A stretch of 7,896 bases of DNA from Bacteroidota bacterium (lineage in GTDB: Bacteria > Bacteroidota > Rhodothermia > Rhodothermales > UBA10348), in contig SMXK01000064.1 of the NCBI GenBank assembly GCA_004356265.1, positions 1 to 7,896 on the forward strand. Reading direction: 5' to 3'. Of the stretch, positions 6,016-7,896 are shown piece by piece. The notes beneath the pieces are model-generated. The model ran no database searches and was not told the DNA's origin. It saw only the letters and a list, made by a program, of their open reading frames with translations. Both the position numbers and the translations under genes were made by a program. Each line of letters opens with the position of its first letter. Position 1 is the first letter of the stretch.

Positions 6016-6747
6016 ATGTCTTCCATCGATCTTCGTTCTGCGGCGTCCCTACTCGAACGAGGAGATTACGATGCTGCCCGCAGGTCTTTGGAAAGCCTGA
6101 TTCTGACTGACCGGAACCACGCCGCTGCCCACGCACTGCTCGCAAAAATCGCTGAGGTTCAAACGCGTTGGACTGACGCCATAGTGCACTGGCAGAACGC
6201 GTTTGCCATCAACCCGATGAGCACCGAAATCGCTTTGAGTTTTGAAGCCGCGACTCTCAGAATGTTGTCGCCCAATCCAGCCCGTGGTCCGGAAAGAAAT
6301 ATGCGTTTCGTACCTCCGATTGAAGTGATCGAACCGGAGTCAGACGCGTCAGGCGCCGACGAGAAGGATGAGCTGCTGGACGAGCTTACCGCGCGCGCAG
6401 AAAAAATTGTTGAGAAGGAATCCCCGGCAGCCGGGTCAGTTGGAAACGAGAAAATTCCGGAAGGATCTGTTCCAGATGAAGAGGACGACCTGAACAGATT
6501 GATTGACGAACTGGACGCAGCTCGACTTGTACCTGATCCGGATATTGACCTGATCAGTGATGAAGAATTAAGTGTAGAAATCGAAGACGTGGTGTCTGAA
6601 ACGCTCGCAAAAATTTATGCATCTCAGAAATATTTTCAGGAGGCCGGCGACGCATACCTGAAGTTGGCCGTTCAATATCCTGCGCGAAGATCTGAATTTC
6701 TGGCTAAAGCCGATGACATGGCGAGCCGTGCAGTTGCGCGAAACTGA
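6016..6747 (+). CDS. TPR-repeat protein with acidic linker
   Basis: This 243-residue protein has two tetratricopeptide-like repeats at about 5-38 and 39-72, with GDYDAARRSLESL (16-28) and WTDAIVHWQNAFAINP (52-67) as the clearest parts. A long, strongly acidic and probably disordered linker follows (about 95-188, rich in Asp and Glu). At 191-225 a third TPR-like unit appears, containing VVSETLAKIYASQKYFQEAGDAY split over 192-214, a wording I recall from FCB-group proteins encoded next to lptE. There is no signal peptide or membrane segment, so it is probably cytoplasmic. TPR units bind other proteins; the partner is unknown. The ATG at 6016 fits the start of the first repeat, and no Shine-Dalgarno is seen. 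It sits 110 bases after lptE, beyond a hairpin, and 47 bases before anmK. In related genomes this position is often followed by secG, which is not the case here. Confidence 0.88.
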   Translation: MSSIDLRSAASLLERGDYDAARRSLESLILTDRNHAAAHALLAKIAEVQTRWTDAIVHWQNAFAINPMSTEIALSFEAATLRMLSPNPARGPERNMRFVPPIEVIEPESDASGADEKDELLDELTARAEKIVEKESPAAGSVGNEKIPEGSVPDEEDDLNRLIDELDAARLVPDPDIDLISDEELSVEIEDVVSETLAKIYASQKYFQEAGDAYLKLAVQYPARRSEFLAKADDMASRAVARN

Positions 6748-6761
6748 CGCGAATACCGCGA

Positions 6762-6779
6762 ATTGATCTGAATATCAAT
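6762..6779 (+). other. Small AT-rich inverted repeat before anmK
   Basis: ATTGAT (6762-6767) and ATCAAT (6774-6779) are complementary around a 6-base loop, in the 47-base gap between the TPR gene and anmK. The stem is weak and lacks a T-run, so a terminator is unlikely. The octamer ATCTGAAT also occurs twice here as a direct repeat. It may be a weak operator or chance. Confidence 0.2.
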
Positions 6780-6794
6780 CTGAATTGCGGTTCA

Positions 6795-7896
6795 ATGGAG
6801 CATCCGTTCATTTTACTTTTTTCCAAGTCAAACCGGCGCATTCTGGGGGTGATGTCGGGCACATCCTTGGATGGAATTGATATCGCTGATGTATCTGTCA
6901 CCGGTTCCGGTAAGGATCTGCAATGGACTCTGAACGGGTTCTATTCACAGCCTTATTCGGACGGCCTTCAGAAAATTCTGCTTCTCAACAGCGACAGCGA
7001 AACCGGCTCGCTTCCTCAGATTACTGTCCTGGGAGACATTGTGGCCCAGGAGTATGAAAGTGCAATCCACTCGGCCATCGGGGAATGGGGCACCGACCTG
7101 AGTGATTATAGCGCGGTGGGATCGCACGGACAAACCCTGTATCATCAGCCTGAGTTGCTGCAGCTTGATTCGTTCAGCGGTGTGGGTTCAATTCAAGTCG
7201 GAGATCCGGCCATGATGTCTCATCGGCTCGGAATTCCGGTGGTGGGAGATTTTCGCGTAGCCGATATGGCATTTGGAGGGCACGGGGCTCCGCTTGTTCC
7301 GTATTTCGATTACGTTACATTTTGTGATCCGAACGAATCCAGACTACTGATCAATATCGGGGGTATTGCGAACATTACGGCCCTGCCTGCCGCTTGCGGG
7401 CTTCAGGATATTCGTGCCTTCGATACAGGACCTGGGAATATGATACTCGATGTTGCTTCAAGACAATTTTTAGGGGAAGAATTTGATCGCGACGGGCGGA
7501 CTGCCTCGCGAGGAACGGTGAGCAGCATCTTGTTTGATGAACTGGTGTCAGATGAATGGTTTGCCGCAGCACCACCCAGATCCACCGGGCGAGAAATGTT
7601 CTCTGCCGCGTACAACCAACGAGTTTTTGGAAGCGCAGAAGCCCTCGGTCTGTCCACAGAGGACTTGCTGGCCACACTGACGTCATTTTCAGCAAGAACA
7701 ATTCTGGATGCATGGGAGCGCTTTGTCAGACCAGACATAGAAATCGATTCGGTTCTTGTGTCGGGTGGAGGTATTTACAACAAGGCGTTGATGTCAATTC
7801 TTCGCGGTGGTTTTCGTGGCATACCGGTCTCGACGACGGCAGCCGTGGGGGTCGATCCGGACGCGAAAGAAGCCGTCTGTTTTGCCGTTCTCGCTC
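6795..7896 (+). CDS. anmK: Anhydro-N-acetylmuramic acid kinase AnmK (C-terminus cut by window edge)
   Basis: AnmK cleaves the 1,6-anhydro ring of anhydro-MurNAc and phosphorylates it to MurNAc-6-phosphate with ATP, a cytoplasmic step of peptidoglycan recycling. 367 codons are present without an in-frame stop; the family usually has about 370-400 residues, so only a short end should be missing. The N-terminal ATP-binding motif GVMSGTSLDGID lies at 18-29. The catalytic segment GDFRVADMAFGGHGAPLVP (151-169) includes Asp157, which aligns with the catalytic base Asp182 of E. coli AnmK. Further family motifs are INIGGIANIT (near 186-195), FDTGPGN (near 209-215) and VSGGG near 322. The ATG at 6795 gives a 17-residue lead before the first motif, somewhat longer than in E. 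coli; it is the first ATG after the TPR gene stop in this frame. Ribosome-site support is weak. Whether it shares a transcript with the TPR gene is unclear. Confidence 0.96.
   Translation, partial: MEHPFILLFSKSNRRILGVMSGTSLDGIDIADVSVTGSGKDLQWTLNGFYSQPYSDGLQKILLLNSDSETGSLPQITVLGDIVAQEYESAIHSAIGEWGTDLSDYSAVGSHGQTLYHQPELLQLDSFSGVGSIQVGDPAMMSHRLGIPVVGDFRVADMAFGGHGAPLVPYFDYVTFCDPNESRLLINIGGIANITALPAACGLQDIRAFDTGPGNMILDVASRQFLGEEFDRDGRTASRGTVSSILFDELVSDEWFAAAPPRSTGREMFSAAYNQRVFGSAEALGLSTEDLLATLTSFSARTILDAWERFVRPDIEIDSVLVSGGGIYNKALMSILRGGFRGIPVSTTAAVGVDPDAKEAVCFAVLA

Noticed and set aside
7403..7738. Minus-strand open frame of 111 codons inside anmK
   Set aside because: It is antisense to the conserved C-terminal half of AnmK and has no protein-like features.

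Overview
This window looks like an ordinary chromosomal segment from a bacterium of the FCB group (Bacteroidota, Rhodothermota or Balneolota). The main clue is the order miaB, sigma-54-type activator, lptE, TPR protein, which I recall as conserved in that group. Supporting clues are a small protein resembling DUF4290 (a Bacteroidota-type family), the near absence of Shine-Dalgarno sequences before most starts, and a GC content that looks near 50% by eye. I assign no genus.

Layout. Left part, minus strand: the first 121 codons of an ABC transporter ATPase run off the left edge, and upstream of it lies a small unrecognised beta-rich protein. A stretch of about 290 bases without a confident gene follows, then a plus-strand DUF4290-like gene. 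That gene is convergent with a minus-strand pair, yebC then ruvC, which are separated by one base. yebC and miaB are divergent across a 135-base promoter region.

Right part, plus strand: miaB, an AAA+ sigma-54-type activator and lptE overlap by 8 and 4 bases and form a clear operon. A 110-base gap with a perfect 10-bp hairpin and a candidate promoter leads to an acidic TPR protein. Then comes anmK, which runs off the right edge.

How the genes work together. YebC (translation factor) and RuvC (Holliday junction resolvase) are a common bacterial pair. MiaB modifies A37 of tRNAs reading UNN codons. The activator is probably a cytoplasmic regulator of unknown regulon. LptE is the outer-membrane lipoprotein partner of LptD in lipopolysaccharide assembly, and AnmK recycles the peptidoglycan sugar anhydro-MurNAc. 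The right half therefore joins RNA modification and regulation to envelope building.

I found no mobile element, CRISPR array, tRNA, rRNA or defence system, and no convincing new system. The points worth a second look are small: an unusual residue at the junction-stacking position of RuvC, a GAYTGA variant and a 15-bp tandem repeat in the activator, a hairpin after lptE, a motif shared by the divergent yebC and miaB promoter regions, and two poorly characterised small proteins.
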